Positions 32,190 through 39,978 of a stretch of DNA of 44,822 bases are shown here, one piece after another (the first letter of the stretch is position 1; every line of letters starts with the position of its first letter). The DNA is taken from contig CALQZH010000001.1 in assembly GCA_943349395.1 (NCBI GenBank), forward strand, positions 19,275 to 64,096, given 5' to 3'. A program made the position numbers and the translations under genes. This DNA comes from Parcubacteria group bacterium (GTDB lineage: Bacteria > Patescibacteriota > Minisyncoccia > UBA6257 > UBA11618). The notes beneath the pieces were generated by a model. That model searched no databases. It had not been told where the DNA came from and saw nothing but the letters and a program-made list of their open reading frames with translations.

Positions 32190-32363
32190 TTACTCGATGC
32201 GCCGGCCGTCATCAGGCTCATACGGATGAGGGGCTCCATGCGTCTCGGTCAGGAATGTCACTTGGAAGGGCTTCCTGCATGACCGGCACTGGATGACCTG
32301 GCCCTCAGCATAGGAATGCTTCTGGTTCTCTTCTTGGCATATCGGGCACGTGCACTTCGCCAT
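32190..32363 (-). CDS. small zinc-ribbon protein, 57 aa
   Basis: Missed by the ORF track. Begins MAKCTCPICQEENQKHSYAE and continues GQVIQCRSCRKPFQVTFLTE: two CxxC knuckles about 17 residues apart, the zinc-ribbon pattern. A TATACG box lies 4-6 nt before the ATG, pointing to a leaderless mRNA. Small zinc ribbons of this type often bind nucleic acid or act as transcription or ribosome accessory proteins; the target here is unknown. The stop is TAA, but the frame continues open for 54 more codons, so the original protein may have been longer. Confidence 0.65.
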   Translation of the reverse strand: MAKCTCPICQEENQKHSYAEGQVIQCRSCRKPFQVTFLTETHGAPHPYEPDDGRRIE

Positions 32364-32447
32364 GGGACGTATATTCCCTGTTCGAGTTTCAAAAAAAACG
32401 ATAGGACGCTGAACAATATATAATCGAAAATGAGGGGATTATCAATA

Positions 32448-32526
32448 GGGAATCGCCCCTTCTCCGCTCTTACGACTCGGAATCTTCGGCTTCTTATAAG
32501 AAGCCTGCGACCCGCGGTTCGATTTC
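32448..32526 (-). repeat. T-arm palindromic unit Val-3 (79 nt)
   Basis: On the minus strand: AATCGAACCGCGGGTCGCAGG, stem A GGCTTCT/AGAAGCC, then GAAGATTCCGAG and finally GGGGCGATTCCC. It is homologous to the tRNA-Ser unit; stem A differs by a paired change (CTCC/GGAG there, CTTC/GAAG here). Confidence 0.75.
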
Positions 32527-32533
32527 TTATTGT

Positions 32534-32617
32534 GGGGGGATCGCCTCTCCCTCTCCGCCAGCTGGCGGATCGGTCGAGGCCTCAAAACTTCGTGATTTAG
32601 GCCTGCGGTTCGATATC
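32534..32617 (-). repeat. T-arm palindromic unit Val-2
   Basis: On the minus strand: ATCGAACCGCAGGCCT, a stem AGGCCT/AGGCCT, the TCCGCCAGCTGGCGGA palindrome as stem B, then GAGAGGCGATCCCC. About 9 nt separate it from the units on each side. Confidence 0.72.
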
Positions 32618-32625
32618 TAATAGAA

Positions 32626-32714
32626 GGGAATCGCCTGCCGCTTCGCGGCAGACCATCGATTTTCATAATCGGCCGGAGGCCTCATTGAAAATCGTGGCCT
32701 GCGGTTCGATTCCC
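32626..32714 (-). repeat. T-arm palindromic unit Val-1 (89 nt)
   Basis: Terminal inverted repeat GGGAATCG/CGATTCCC. Stem A CGATTTTCA/TGAAAATCG (32686-32694, 32657-32665) encloses GGCCTCCGGCC; stem B is the perfect hairpin CTGCCGC-GAA-GCGGCAG. It aligns with unit Gly-1 except that both stems have changed with pairing kept. Confidence 0.8.
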
Positions 32715-32721
32715 GCCTCTA

Positions 32722-32770
32722 ATACCCACATTACAAAATACCCTCACGCTGGAGGATATTTTGTAATGTG
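32722..32770 (-). repeat. long hairpin abutting tRNA-Val
   Basis: Arms cccacattacaaaata and tattttgtaatgtggg (16 bp) with a CCTC/GAGG top beyond one mismatch. The right arm overlaps the last bases of the tRNA acceptor. No U-tract. Confidence 0.8.
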
Positions 32771-32840
32771 GGCAATGGGGGAATCGAACCCACGGCATCC
32801 TCTGTGTAAAAGAGGCGCTCTACCACTGAGCTAATTGCCC
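32769..32840 (-). tRNA. tRNA-Val (anticodon TAC)
   Basis: 72 nt. Acceptor GGGCAAT/ATTGCCC, anticodon loop TTTACAC region with TAC (reads GUN), T-arm GTGGGTTCGATTCCCCC (one imperfect pair). No CCA. Confidence 0.94.
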
Positions 32841-32851
32841 TATAGTAGGGG

Positions 32852-32880
32852 AGTATAGGGGGTTTAGGACTATCGGGCAA
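32852..32880 (-). promoter_or_regulatory. promoter of tRNA-Val
   Basis: Minus strand TTGCCC (32875-32880), 17-nt spacer, TATACT (32852-32857), 11 nt before the tRNA. Confidence 0.65.
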
Positions 32881-32893
32881 CGGGCGAAGGGCG

Positions 32894-33004
32894 TTGACAG
32901 AGTGCTCTAAATAGTAGAAAATACAGGCAAGTTCCCTTTTTGTGGGGTACTGCCGCTTCTTTCGGGAGCGGGTTCCAGTTTCTTGACATAGTGGAGACGG
33001 CCTA
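32894..33004 (+). promoter_or_regulatory. candidate promoter and leader of the acidic-protein gene
   Basis: TTGACA at 32894-32899 with a weak -10 (AAAAT region near 32917-32922). The leader has a small cgcttctttcgggagcg hairpin and ends GGAGACGGCCTA before the ATG. A second TTGACA at 32982 has no fitting -10. Confidence 0.4.
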
Positions 33005-33547
33005 ATGAAGCCTCAACATGACGATGGAAAAGTCGTCGGCGCGCTTGCGGGTGCGTCGGGGGAGTCGAACGGAATTCTCAGTGGTTCGGAAAGGGGGGGC
33101 GACGGCCAAACGCACCTCTCGCAAGATGCGAGCAAGATAGTCTGCGTAAAGACCCCGAAGCCAAAGAGGAGAGATCTTCCTCGGCCCAGCACGTTTTTCG
33201 TGCTGGTTCATGGTGATGGGGATCACCATGATGCGGTCGATGTGTCTCTCGGTCAGTGTGAGAGGGTTCTCAGTCTGCTCGGTGGAGATGATGGGATTCC
33301 CCCATATCTCACGACGGATGACGCGGGAACTATCCTCGTGAGGGAATTCCTCGGAGAAGACGATTCTGAGCGTTCTGATCTGTTCTATGACGGACTGGAG
33401 TATCGCGATCCCGACACGCTGTTCGATGAAATCGATCAGAGGGATTGGGGCGATGATCCGGTGGGTCGTTGGGATGGGGATCGGGAAAAGGAAGAGTCGG
33501 ATGAAAGCGCAGAACGATGCCATGAAGACGAAGATTGCTTAGTCTGA
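33005..33547 (+). CDS. acidic hypothetical protein, 180 aa
   Basis: Not recognised. GGAG lies 8 nt before the ATG and a strong terminator follows, which decides for this strand over the 173-aa antisense ORF 33002-33523. The N-terminal 50 residues are polar and likely disordered (MKPQHDDGKVVGALAGASGE), then a possible folded core (STFFVLVHGDGDHHDAVDVS, TDDAGTILVREFLGEDD), and a very acidic tail (DEIDQRDWGDDPVGRWDGDR). No membrane segment. The high Asp/Glu content could suggest a DNA-mimic or metal-binding protein, but that is speculation. It lies between the tRNA-Val and tRNA-Ile loci. Confidence 0.6.
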   Translation: MKPQHDDGKVVGALAGASGESNGILSGSERGGDGQTHLSQDASKIVCVKTPKPKRRDLPRPSTFFVLVHGDGDHHDAVDVSLGQCERVLSLLGGDDGIPPYLTTDDAGTILVREFLGEDDSERSDLFYDGLEYRDPDTLFDEIDQRDWGDDPVGRWDGDREKEESDESAERCHEDEDCLV

Positions 33548-33589
33548 CTGGTATGCGGCGTTCTGTGCGACAAGGCTACAGCGGAGAGT

Positions 33590-33623
33590 CCCGGACAGAA
33601 TTCCTGTCCGGGCTCATTTTTTA
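33590..33623 (+). terminator. intrinsic terminator
   Basis: Stem cccggacag/ctgtccggg with a 5-nt loop, then TCATTTTTT. Confidence 0.88.
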
Positions 33624-33659
33624 TGAAGATCGAATGAATAGATCGAAAACCACGAAGAT

Positions 33660-33685
33660 CACTTTATCGCGGCCGCGATAAAGTG
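33660..33685. repeat. 26-nt perfect palindrome
   Basis: cactttatcgcggccgcgataaagtg, with no loop and no U-tract, lies between convergent genes. It could be a bidirectional stem or a dimeric-protein site. Confidence 0.55.
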
Positions 33686-33715
33686 ACTGGGGCATATCTG
33701 GAGAGCCTGCTGATA

Positions 33716-34270
33716 TCAGTGAAGTATCGAACGTATCGCGCCGAGCGCCGGGGGGAGCGCGGTGAATCCATCCTCCGTATTCATATGCCCGGCATGGTGG
33801 AGCGTGACGAGTTGCGCGCCGAGCTTTTCCTCTATAAGCGCGCCGCTCCCGGGCGGCACGTGCGGATCATCATCGCTCTCGATCGCGACGACAGCGCTGC
33901 ATGCGTTTTTTATACGGTCGTAGTCGAAAGGGGAGCGGAAGAAGGTTTCGAGTTCCGAGTCATCGGCCTCTAAAAACCCGGCGACGAGCACGGCGCCGGC
34001 GATGCGTGTTCCCATAGGAAGCGATTCGAGATAGCGGAGTATGGCGACGGTGCCGATGCTATGTCCTACGAGGATGGTGTCTTCATCTGGCGTCCCGACA
34101 GTGTCCGCAATAGCACTGACCCACGCATCGCGATCGGGCTTCTCGGTATCGGGCATCGCGGGGACGGATGCGGCGTAGCCCTGTGCCTCAAGCTCGCGCG
34201 AAAGCCACGGGAACCAGTGGTCGTGAGGGGTCGCTCCCCAGCCGTGGATTATGACTACGCGCCTGTTCAT
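33716..34270 (-). CDS. RBBP9/YdeN-family alpha/beta serine hydrolase
   Basis: 184 aa from MNRRVVIIHGWGATPHDHWF. The nucleophile elbow is TILVGHSIGTVAILRYLE (GHSxG), the acid probably lies in VVAIESDDDPHVPPG, and the His in LVTLHHAGHMNTEDGF. Size and HGWGATPxxHWxPWL start fit the RBBP9/YdeN (DUF1749-like) group of small serine hydrolases. The ATG begins immediately after the CCA of tRNA-Ile, with no leader or binding site; the track's longer start runs through the tRNA. Cutting of the tRNA 3' end would leave a leaderless mRNA. Confidence 0.88.
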   Translation of the reverse strand: MNRRVVIIHGWGATPHDHWFPWLSRELEAQGYAASVPAMPDTEKPDRDAWVSAIADTVGTPDEDTILVGHSIGTVAILRYLESLPMGTRIAGAVLVAGFLEADDSELETFFRSPFDYDRIKNACSAVVAIESDDDPHVPPGSGALIEEKLGAQLVTLHHAGHMNTEDGFTALPPALGAIRSILH

Positions 34271-34344
34271 TGGTGGGCATACATGGAATCGAACCATGGT
34301 CAGTCGTGTATAAGACGACCGCTCTACCATTGAGCTATATGCCC
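34271..34344 (-). tRNA. tRNA-Ile (anticodon TAT)
   Basis: 74 nt with CCA. Acceptor GGGCATA/TATGCCC, anticodon stem GTCGT/ACGAC with loop CTTATAC (UAU, decoding AUA), T-arm CATGGTTCGATTCCATG. CCA is followed at once by the ATG of the hydrolase gene. Most bacteria read AUA with a lysidine-modified CAU tRNA made by TilS. A TATACT box lies 11 nt upstream, with TTTGAA 17 nt before it. Confidence 0.93.
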
Positions 34345-34363
34345 GATAACGCTGAGTATATAT

Positions 34364-34392
34364 AAAAAAAGACCTTTTTCAAAGGTCCTTTT
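34364..34392 (-). terminator. intrinsic terminator of ftsH
   Basis: Stem gaccttt/aaaggtc with a 3-nt loop and TTTTTTT on the minus strand (A-run on the other side too). The tRNA-Ile promoter starts inside it. Confidence 0.82.
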
Positions 34393-34413
34393 TTATCACG
34401 ATTACTTAATTTC

Positions 34414-36249
34414 TTAGGCCGCGATCGGCTTCAACTTGAACGACTGTACGATGGCATTGAAGTCGTCCTGCTCTAAAACTTCCTTCTCGAGCAGGGCATC
34501 CGCGATGGCGGTAAGTACTTTCTTGCGCGAGCTCACGATCTTCTTCGCGAGCGCATAGGCGCGGGAAATGAAGCCCTTGATCTCCGCGTCGATCTCCGTC
34601 GCCGCTGTTTCCGAGTAGTTCTTTTCGCCGCCCATGGCGTGCCCGAGGAACATCGTCTCCTCGGTGGTGCCGAAGGCGATGGGGCCGATCTTCTCGCTCA
34701 TGCCGTATTGCGTCACGAGCCGGCGCGCGAGCTCGGAAACCTTCTGCAGATCGTTCGAGGCGCCGGTCGACATCTCGCCGAACATTTCCTGCTCCGCGAC
34801 GTAGCCGCCGAGCATCATGGCGAGGTCCGCGGCGAACTGCGAGCGGGTGCGGAGCCGCACGTCCTCGAGGGGGAGTTTCAACGTATAGCCGCCGGCGAAG
34901 CCGCGGCTCACGATAGAGACCTTGTGGATAGGGTCGGAATTCACGAGGCTCGCGGCGACGAGTGCGTGGCCCGCTTCATGGTACGCGGTGATCTCGCGTT
35001 CCTTGGGCGATATCGCGCGGCCTCTGCGCTCGGGGCCCATCATGACCTTCTCGACGGAGTCGAAGATATCCTGCTGGGTGATCGATGAGCGGTTCGCCCG
35101 CGCGGCGAGTATCGCCGCCTCGTTCATGAGGTTCGCGAGGTCGGCGCCCGAGAAGCCGGGGGTGCGCGTCGCGACCTTCCTGAGGTCGATCGTCTGCTCG
35201 AGCGGCTTGCCCTTCGCATGGATCGCGAGGATCGCCTCGCGGTCGGCGATATCCGGGCTATCCAAAGCCACGCGTCGGTCGAACCGGCCGGGGCGGAGGA
35301 GCGCCTCGTCCAAGACGTCGGGGCGGTTGGTCGCCGCGAGCACCACGACTTGGGTGTCGCGCTCGAAGCCGTCCATCTCGACCAATATCTGGTTTAAGGT
35401 CTGCTCGCGCTCGTCGTGCCCGCCGCCCATGCCGCTGCCGCGGTGGCGGCCGATGGCGTCGATCTCGTCGATGAAGAGGATCGAGGGCGCGGACTTCTTC
35501 GCGGTAGCGAAGACATCGCGGGTGCGCGAGGCACCCACGCCCACGAACATCTCGACGAATTCGGAGGCGGAGATATGGAAGAAGGGGACGCCGCTCTCGC
35601 CGGCCACGGCACGTGCGAGAAGCGTCTTGCCAGTGCCGGGCGCGCCCATCAAGAGCACGCCGCGGGGGATCCGGGCGCCCATATCGAGAAACTTCTTAGG
35701 GTTCTTGAGGAAGTCGACGACTTCTTCCAACTCGCGCTTGGTTTCCTTGAGCCCCGCCACGTCCTTGAACATCACACTGTCCTTCGAGGGCGAGAAGAGA
35801 CGGATGTTCGACTTGCCGAAGGAGAATGCCTGGTTCGCGCCTCCTTTCGCCTGGCGGAAGATGAACCAGAAAATCGCGACCATCGCGATGATCGGGAGAA
35901 GGGTGGGAATGAGGACGCTCGCCCAGAACCTGCCGCCCGACTGGCCTTCGACCGCGATCTTCACCTTCGCGAGCGCGAGGGGATCGACGCCGTAGTTCTT
36001 CAGGGTCTCCGTGAGTCCGGCCTCGTTCTCCTTTTCGGCGGTTGCCGCTGTGCCGTCTTTCATCGTTATGGCGAGGGTGTTCTCGCGCACGGTTATGGCC
36101 GTTATCCCGCCATCGTTTATCTTCGCGGCAACCTCGTTCAAGGGGAGTGTGGGCGAGGCGGTACCGAGCTCGGCGACGAGGGAGAATGCGAATGAGAGCG
36201 CGATGAGGATAGTTATGGCCCAGAAAACGTTCTTGTAGAGGAATTTCAT
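34414..36249 (-). CDS. ftsH: ATP-dependent zinc metalloprotease FtsH
   Basis: 611 aa. A membrane-anchored hexameric AAA+ protease for membrane-protein quality control. N-terminal helix ([20 protein letters not shown]), periplasmic-type domain of about 75 residues, second helix ([20 protein letters not shown]), AAA+ module with Walker [21 protein letters not shown], Walker [19 protein letters not shown], second region of homology [20 protein letters not shown], and the zinc site [17 protein letters not shown]. All catalytic elements are intact. Promoter TTGAAT-18-TATGAT overlaps the xer promoter on the other strand. Confidence 0.97.
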   Translation of the reverse strand: MKFLYKNVFWAITILIALSFAFSLVAELGTASPTLPLNEVAAKINDGGITAITVRENTLAITMKDGTAATAEKENEAGLTETLKNYGVDPLALAKVKIAVEGQSGGRFWASVLIPTLLPIIAMVAIFWFIFRQAKGGANQAFSFGKSNIRLFSPSKDSVMFKDVAGLKETKRELEEVVDFLKNPKKFLDMGARIPRGVLLMGAPGTGKTLLARAVAGESGVPFFHISASEFVEMFVGVGASRTRDVFATAKKSAPSILFIDEIDAIGRHRGSGMGGGHDEREQTLNQILVEMDGFERDTQVVVLAATNRPDVLDEALLRPGRFDRRVALDSPDIADREAILAIHAKGKPLEQTIDLRKVATRTPGFSGADLANLMNEAAILAARANRSSITQQDIFDSVEKVMMGPERRGRAISPKEREITAYHEAGHALVAASLVNSDPIHKVSIVSRGFAGGYTLKLPLEDVRLRTRSQFAADLAMMLGGYVAEQEMFGEMSTGASNDLQKVSELARRLVTQYGMSEKIGPIAFGTTEETMFLGHAMGGEKNYSETAATEIDAEIKGFISRAYALAKKIVSSRKKVLTAIADALLEKEVLEQDDFNAIVQSFKLKPIAA

Positions 36250-36275
36250 GTGATATGAGGGTGTCTTGAGGGTTT

Positions 36276-36305
36276 ATCATACCACGCGTTTGCCTGTATA
36301 TTCAA
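36276..36305 (-). promoter_or_regulatory. promoter of ftsH, overlapping that of the Xer gene
   Basis: Minus strand TTGAAT (36300-36305), 18-nt spacer, TATGAT (36276-36281). On the plus strand TATATT (36297-36302) ends 6 nt before the xer ATG, so the two transcripts share one narrow divergent region. Confidence 0.65.
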
Positions 36306-36308
36306 ACC

Positions 36309-37193
36309 ATGGCAATGGCGCGGATCCTGAAGGAATATCTCGATTATGTCGAGATCGAGCGCGGCCGTTCGGTGGCTACCCGCGAGGCGTACGCCCAGTA
36401 CCTCAACCGGTTTTTCGACGTGGCGAAGATCGGGAGCGTCGCGGACGTCACCGAGGCGTCCATCCGCGACTTCCGGCTCTATCTCGCGCGCCAGGATCTC
36501 AAGAAGTCATCGCAGGCCCAGTACGTGATCGCGATCAGGAGCTTTTTGAAGTATCTCGCGCGACAGGGCCATGAGAGCGTGCCGCCCGATCGGGTGGATG
36601 TGCCCAAGATGCAAGAGAGGCAGGTGGAGATCCTGGACCATGCGGAACTCATGCGCCTCTTGGCCGCTCCCGATGCGCAGACCTTGAAGGGCGCGCGCGA
36701 CAAGGCGATCCTCGAGCTCTTCTTCTCGACGGGCATGCGACTCTCGGAGCTTTGCGGGCTCGACCGGTTCATCGATATGGCGAAAGAGGAGTTTACCGTA
36801 CGGGGGAAGGGGGACAAGGTGCGGCTCGTGTTCGTGTCGAAAGCGGCGCGCGAGTGCCTCGCGGACTATATGGCGAAGCGCGCGGATGCGGACGAGGCGC
36901 TCTTCGTGAGCGTCGTGCGCGGGAAGGCGATCGGGCGCATAACGCCGCGAGCCGTGGAGCGGCTGATCACGGCCTACGGGAAGAAAGCGGGAATCATGGG
37001 CAAGAAGCTCACGCCGCATACCCTGCGGCACTGCTTCGCGACCGACTTGTTGGAAAACGGCGCGGATCTCCGCTCGGTGCAGGAGATGCTCGGGCACTCG
37101 AACATCTCGACGACGCAGATCTATACCCACGTCACGAATAGGGGATTGAAGGACGCGTTCAAGACGTTCCACGACCGGCGGCGGAGAGAGTAA
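36309..37193 (+). CDS. Xer-type tyrosine recombinase
   Basis: 294 aa, standard for XerC/XerD, which resolve chromosome dimers at dif. N-terminal SAM-like core-binding domain (VATREAYAQYLNRFFDVAKI). Catalytic residues: Arg in LFFSTGMRLSELCGL, Lys in VRGKGDKVRLVF, His-x-x-Arg in LTPHTLRHCFATDLLENG, His in LGHSNISTTQIYTHV with the Tyr nucleophile in QIYTHV. All six are present, so it should be active. CPR genomes usually have one such gene. Whether it also acts on the tRNA-linked palindromes here is open. The ATG lies 6 nt after a TATATT box: likely leaderless. Confidence 0.94.
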   Translation: MAMARILKEYLDYVEIERGRSVATREAYAQYLNRFFDVAKIGSVADVTEASIRDFRLYLARQDLKKSSQAQYVIAIRSFLKYLARQGHESVPPDRVDVPKMQERQVEILDHAELMRLLAAPDAQTLKGARDKAILELFFSTGMRLSELCGLDRFIDMAKEEFTVRGKGDKVRLVFVSKAARECLADYMAKRADADEALFVSVVRGKAIGRITPRAVERLITAYGKKAGIMGKKLTPHTLRHCFATDLLENGADLRSVQEMLGHSNISTTQIYTHVTNRGLKDAFKTFHDRRRRE

Positions 37194-37282
37194 TGGACAT
37201 GATCTGATTTTCGGTGTATGATAACCGCAGATTTGATTTCCGGGGTCTTCGGACCCCTATCGCAAAAACAGGGGGTTTTCGG

Positions 37283-37762
37283 ATGGCGAACGTTCTATCG
37301 GATGATGAGATTCTGCGAAGGGTGCGCACAGTCCTGATCGACGCGCTCGGCGTCGATGACGCGGACATCCTTCCCGAGTCGAGAATCGTGACGGACTTGG
37401 AAGCCCAGTGGCCCGATCTGCTCGACATCGGATTCAGGCTCAACAGGGCCTTCAGCCTCGTCATTCCCACCGACCATCTTTTTCCGAAGGTGAAGGCTGA
37501 GATGGTCGATGCGGAGGGCAGGCTGACCAATGCGGGGATCGATATGTTGTATGCGAATGCTCCGCAAGGCAGGGGCCTGCTTCATCTCAGGCTTGAGCCG
37601 GGCACTCGCATGGCCGACTTGCAGACGGTGGCAATGATCTGCCGTTATGTGAAGGGCTGCTTGATGAAGGGTGGCGAGGCGGCTGGTACTGACGATTCGG
37701 AGGCTGAATTGCTCGAATCGCTCGCTGACGAAGGCACGTCTGCCTGGTCGTCCCCGAAGTAG
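37283..37762 (+). CDS. acyl-carrier-protein-like protein lacking the phosphopantetheine serine
   Basis: 159 aa from MANVLSDDEILRRVRTVLID. The first 75 residues follow an ACP pattern: EILRRVRTVLIDALGVDDAD, ILPESRIVTDLEAQWPDLLD, IGFRLNRAFSLVIPTDHLFP. At the place of the DSL motif that carries the prosthetic group it reads WPDLLD, without a Ser, so it cannot be a classical carrier. DUF1493 proteins share this layout. The last 80 residues are unknown, with a Gly/acidic tail. GGGGG lies about 7 nt before the ATG. Start decided against 37214, which lies at the promoter (TATGAT). Confidence 0.6.
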   Translation: MANVLSDDEILRRVRTVLIDALGVDDADILPESRIVTDLEAQWPDLLDIGFRLNRAFSLVIPTDHLFPKVKAEMVDAEGRLTNAGIDMLYANAPQGRGLLHLRLEPGTRMADLQTVAMICRYVKGCLMKGGEAAGTDDSEAELLESLADEGTSAWSSPK

Positions 37763-37796
37763 CGTATTCTCTTCTTCGAGATACGCGTGCATGAAA

Positions 37797-37835
37797 AGCC
37801 GTGCGGTCGAGTGACCGCATGGCTTTATTTTATTT
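37797..37835 (+). terminator. intrinsic terminator
   Basis: Stem agccgtgcggtc/gaccgcatggct (one G-U-type pair) with a GAGT loop, then TTATTTTATTT. Confidence 0.83.
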
Positions 37836-39092
37836 GACGAGCTCTATCTTCCCATCCTTCACCGTTTTCACATACGATTCGCGGCTCGCGTTCCCATCCT
37901 TGTCGAACTCGGCGTGCCCCGCCTCGCCCGAGTAGCCGTTTACCGACGAGAGCGTGTCCTTGAGCGTCGTGGGGGAGACAGGGTGCTCGCGGTCATAGCT
38001 GCGGGAGATGGCAATCGCGAGGAGTTTCATGCCGTCGAACGCCTCGGCGCTCCAGCGGAGTGGCTCGTGGCCATAGGCCTTCTTCACGAGTCCGGAGAAG
38101 AGAGGGGTAGGGGTGCCGTTATAGCCATTCATTATGATGCCTTCGGCGGCGTTGCCTGCGGCCGCGAGCGTGCCCGGGTCGTCGAAACAGGTATAGCCGA
38201 AAAGCTGGTTCCCGTAGCCGAGCTCCCTGATCTGCCGCACGGCGATCGCGCAGTCGCGCTGGAGGCCCATCACGGCGATGGTCGCAGGCCCCGCGGCGAT
38301 CAGCTTCTGGATCTGCGTGCGGAAGTCGGTCGCGTCCTGCGTGAATCCTTCCGATCCCGTGACCGTGCCGCCTTTCTCCGCGAATGCCTTCGCGAAGGCC
38401 TCGTTGTATTCCACGACCGCGTCATTGTATGTCGCGAAAAGCGTTCCTGCGGACGCGAAGCCGCGCTTCCGCGCCTCGTCCGCGAGTGCCATGCCGATCT
38501 TCGACGAGACGTCGTCGTTCTTGAAGACGTAGGCTCCGGCAGAATTCAGCTTCGTCGCGAGGGAGGCCATCGTGAAGAGCACGGTATGCGTCTCCTCCGC
38601 GATCGGTGCGACGGCAAGCGATACGGGCGAGGTGCCGGTGATCAGGGCGACCGCATGGTCCGTCGAGATGAGTTTTCGGGCGGCGGCCGGGGCATTCTTC
38701 ACGTCGCTCCGAGTGTCTTCGTAAACGAGCTTGATGCGTATGCCGAAGGTCTCGGTATCGTTCACGCCTTTCGCCGCCAGGTCGAGGCCCTCTTTTATTC
38801 CCTGGCCGTATACCGCCTGGGGGCCCGAGAGGGGGATGATCACGCCGACCGTCTCCGTATGCCTGGTTGCCGGTTTTTCCGGTACGGCTTTCTCAGTCGG
38901 CTTCGGAACGGTTGCGGTTGCGGTTGCGGATGTCGCGCTCTGTTCCGTGGTGCTCGCGGAGGGCGCGAATTGCATGAGGGTGGGCGTGCTCGTGATGGAC
39001 ATGAGGCGCCTGCCGTTCCTGTAGTGGTCGTAGCCGAGGCCGAGGGCGGCAATGACGATGAGTATGAGGATAAGCTTGTTCTTGGGATGCAT
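37830..39092 (-). CDS. ABC transporter substrate-binding protein, Leu/Ile/Val (Peripla_BP_6) type
   Basis: 420 aa from MHPKNKLILILIVIAALGLG. A membrane anchor or uncleaved signal at residues 5-22, then a Ser/Thr/Ala/Pro-rich stalk of about 50 residues (SASTTEQSATSATATATVPK), then the type I periplasmic-binding fold: VGVIIPLSGPQAVYGQGIKE, IRIKLVYEDTRSDVKNAPAA, VALITGTSPVSLAVAPIAEE. The family binds branched-chain or other amino acids outside the cell. No permease or ATPase genes are near, so the rest of the transporter is elsewhere or absent. TATACA ends 6 nt before the ATG: probably leaderless. Confidence 0.9.
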   Translation of the reverse strand: MHPKNKLILILIVIAALGLGYDHYRNGRRLMSITSTPTLMQFAPSASTTEQSATSATATATVPKPTEKAVPEKPATRHTETVGVIIPLSGPQAVYGQGIKEGLDLAAKGVNDTETFGIRIKLVYEDTRSDVKNAPAAARKLISTDHAVALITGTSPVSLAVAPIAEETHTVLFTMASLATKLNSAGAYVFKNDDVSSKIGMALADEARKRGFASAGTLFATYNDAVVEYNEAFAKAFAEKGGTVTGSEGFTQDATDFRTQIQKLIAAGPATIAVMGLQRDCAIAVRQIRELGYGNQLFGYTCFDDPGTLAAAGNAAEGIIMNGYNGTPTPLFSGLVKKAYGHEPLRWSAEAFDGMKLLAIAISRSYDREHPVSPTTLKDTLSSVNGYSGEAGHAEFDKDGNASRESYVKTVKDGKIELVK

Positions 39093-39161
39093 AGGGATTG
39101 TATAACGCGGGCACGGCATTCCTGCAAGCGATGGATGGCGCGAAGAAAGGCCGGTCGGGTT

Positions 39162-39977
39162 CTAGCCTGCCAATCGCGTCACGAACCAGAAGAGGGCGAG
39201 GAGCGAGATGAGGATGGCGATCATGCGCATCGCCGCATCGTACCGGGGCGTGCCGCGAAAGCGGAAGATGAGAGGCAGGGCGAGGGCGATGATGAGAAGT
39301 TGGCCGATTTCGATGCCGGCATTGAATGATAGCAGGGACGTGGCGAATGCGTCTTTCGGGATCTCGACTTCCTTGAGCAGGCCGGCGAATCCGAGTCCGT
39401 GGAACAGGCCGAAAAAGAAAACCATGCCGATCTTCACGCGCGGGTTGCCGATGCGCCGGCTGGCTTTGAAAAATACGCTGCTTATCGCCACGACGGCGAT
39501 GGAGAGGGCGATGAGCGGCTCGGTGATGCGCGGGGGGATCGTCAGGATGCCGGCGCCGGAGAGGATGAGGGTGATCGTATGGGCGACGGTGAAGGTCGCG
39601 GTGAGCGCGAGAATGTCCCGTAGGGAGACGAAGGCGAGGAGGAGGGAAAGCACGAAGAGGATGTGGTCGGGTCCGCTGAGGATATGCCCGACGCCGAGCG
39701 CGAGGAAATTCCAGATGGTGCGGAGGACGGTGTCGCCGCGTTTTTTCCCGCGAAAGGCCTCGACGACGTTCCGTTCCCGTTCGCTGCCGGATACGAGCTG
39801 GGGAACGTCGGTTGTGATGAATGCCCGAAGATCCGCTTCGCTCGCGCCCGGATGGCTCTTGATGTATTCCTGGAGGTTTTTCGGTATCAATTCGTGCCCG
39901 ATCGCGGGCGCGTGGGGAAAAAACAAGCCTGCGATGAGAAGTAATGGAATGAATGATCGTCCCGATCCCATTTTCAT
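39162..39977 (-). CDS. HupE/UreJ family membrane protein
   Basis: 271 aa. Signal-like N-terminus (FIPLLLIAGLFFPHAPAIG), an extracytoplasmic stretch of about 70 residues (SHPGASEADLRAFITTDVPQ), then the HupE/UreJ_2 core with six or seven helices: FLALGVGHILSGPDHILFVL, FTVAHTITLIL, FFFGLFHGLGFAGLL, SLLSFNAGIEIGQLLIIAL. The conserved His and Asp in GxxHIxxGxDH and HGLGFA are those proposed to carry Ni or Co in this family. It starts 1 nt after the TPR gene stop. DUF4331, TPR and HupE genes in one cluster suggest a shared function. Confidence 0.88.
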   Translation of the reverse strand: MKMGSGRSFIPLLLIAGLFFPHAPAIGHELIPKNLQEYIKSHPGASEADLRAFITTDVPQLVSGSERERNVVEAFRGKKRGDTVLRTIWNFLALGVGHILSGPDHILFVLSLLLAFVSLRDILALTATFTVAHTITLILSGAGILTIPPRITEPLIALSIAVVAISSVFFKASRRIGNPRVKIGMVFFFGLFHGLGFAGLLKEVEIPKDAFATSLLSFNAGIEIGQLLIIALALPLIFRFRGTPRYDAAMRMIAILISLLALFWFVTRLAG

Positions 39978-39978
39978 A

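Noticed and set aside
32448-32714. Degenerate tandem tRNA genes
   Set aside because: Only the T-arm part is tRNA-like; no D-arm, anticodon arm or acceptor stem can be drawn.
32440-32770. CRISPR-like array
   Set aside because: The repeats are palindromic units of unequal length with 8-10-nt gaps, and no cas genes are present.
33002-33523. 173-aa minus-strand ORF opposite the acidic protein
   Set aside because: No ribosome binding site or terminator fits this strand, while the plus-strand gene has GGAG at the right spacing and a strong terminator.
36309-37193. Xer gene as the integrase of a resident mobile island
   Set aside because: Length and motifs are those of a housekeeping Xer protein; no att duplication or cargo flanks it. 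A link to the tRNA elements cannot be shown from sequence.
37914-39329. 471-aa plus ORF opposite the ABC solute-binding gene
   Set aside because: Antisense shadow; the minus-strand protein has clear family motifs.
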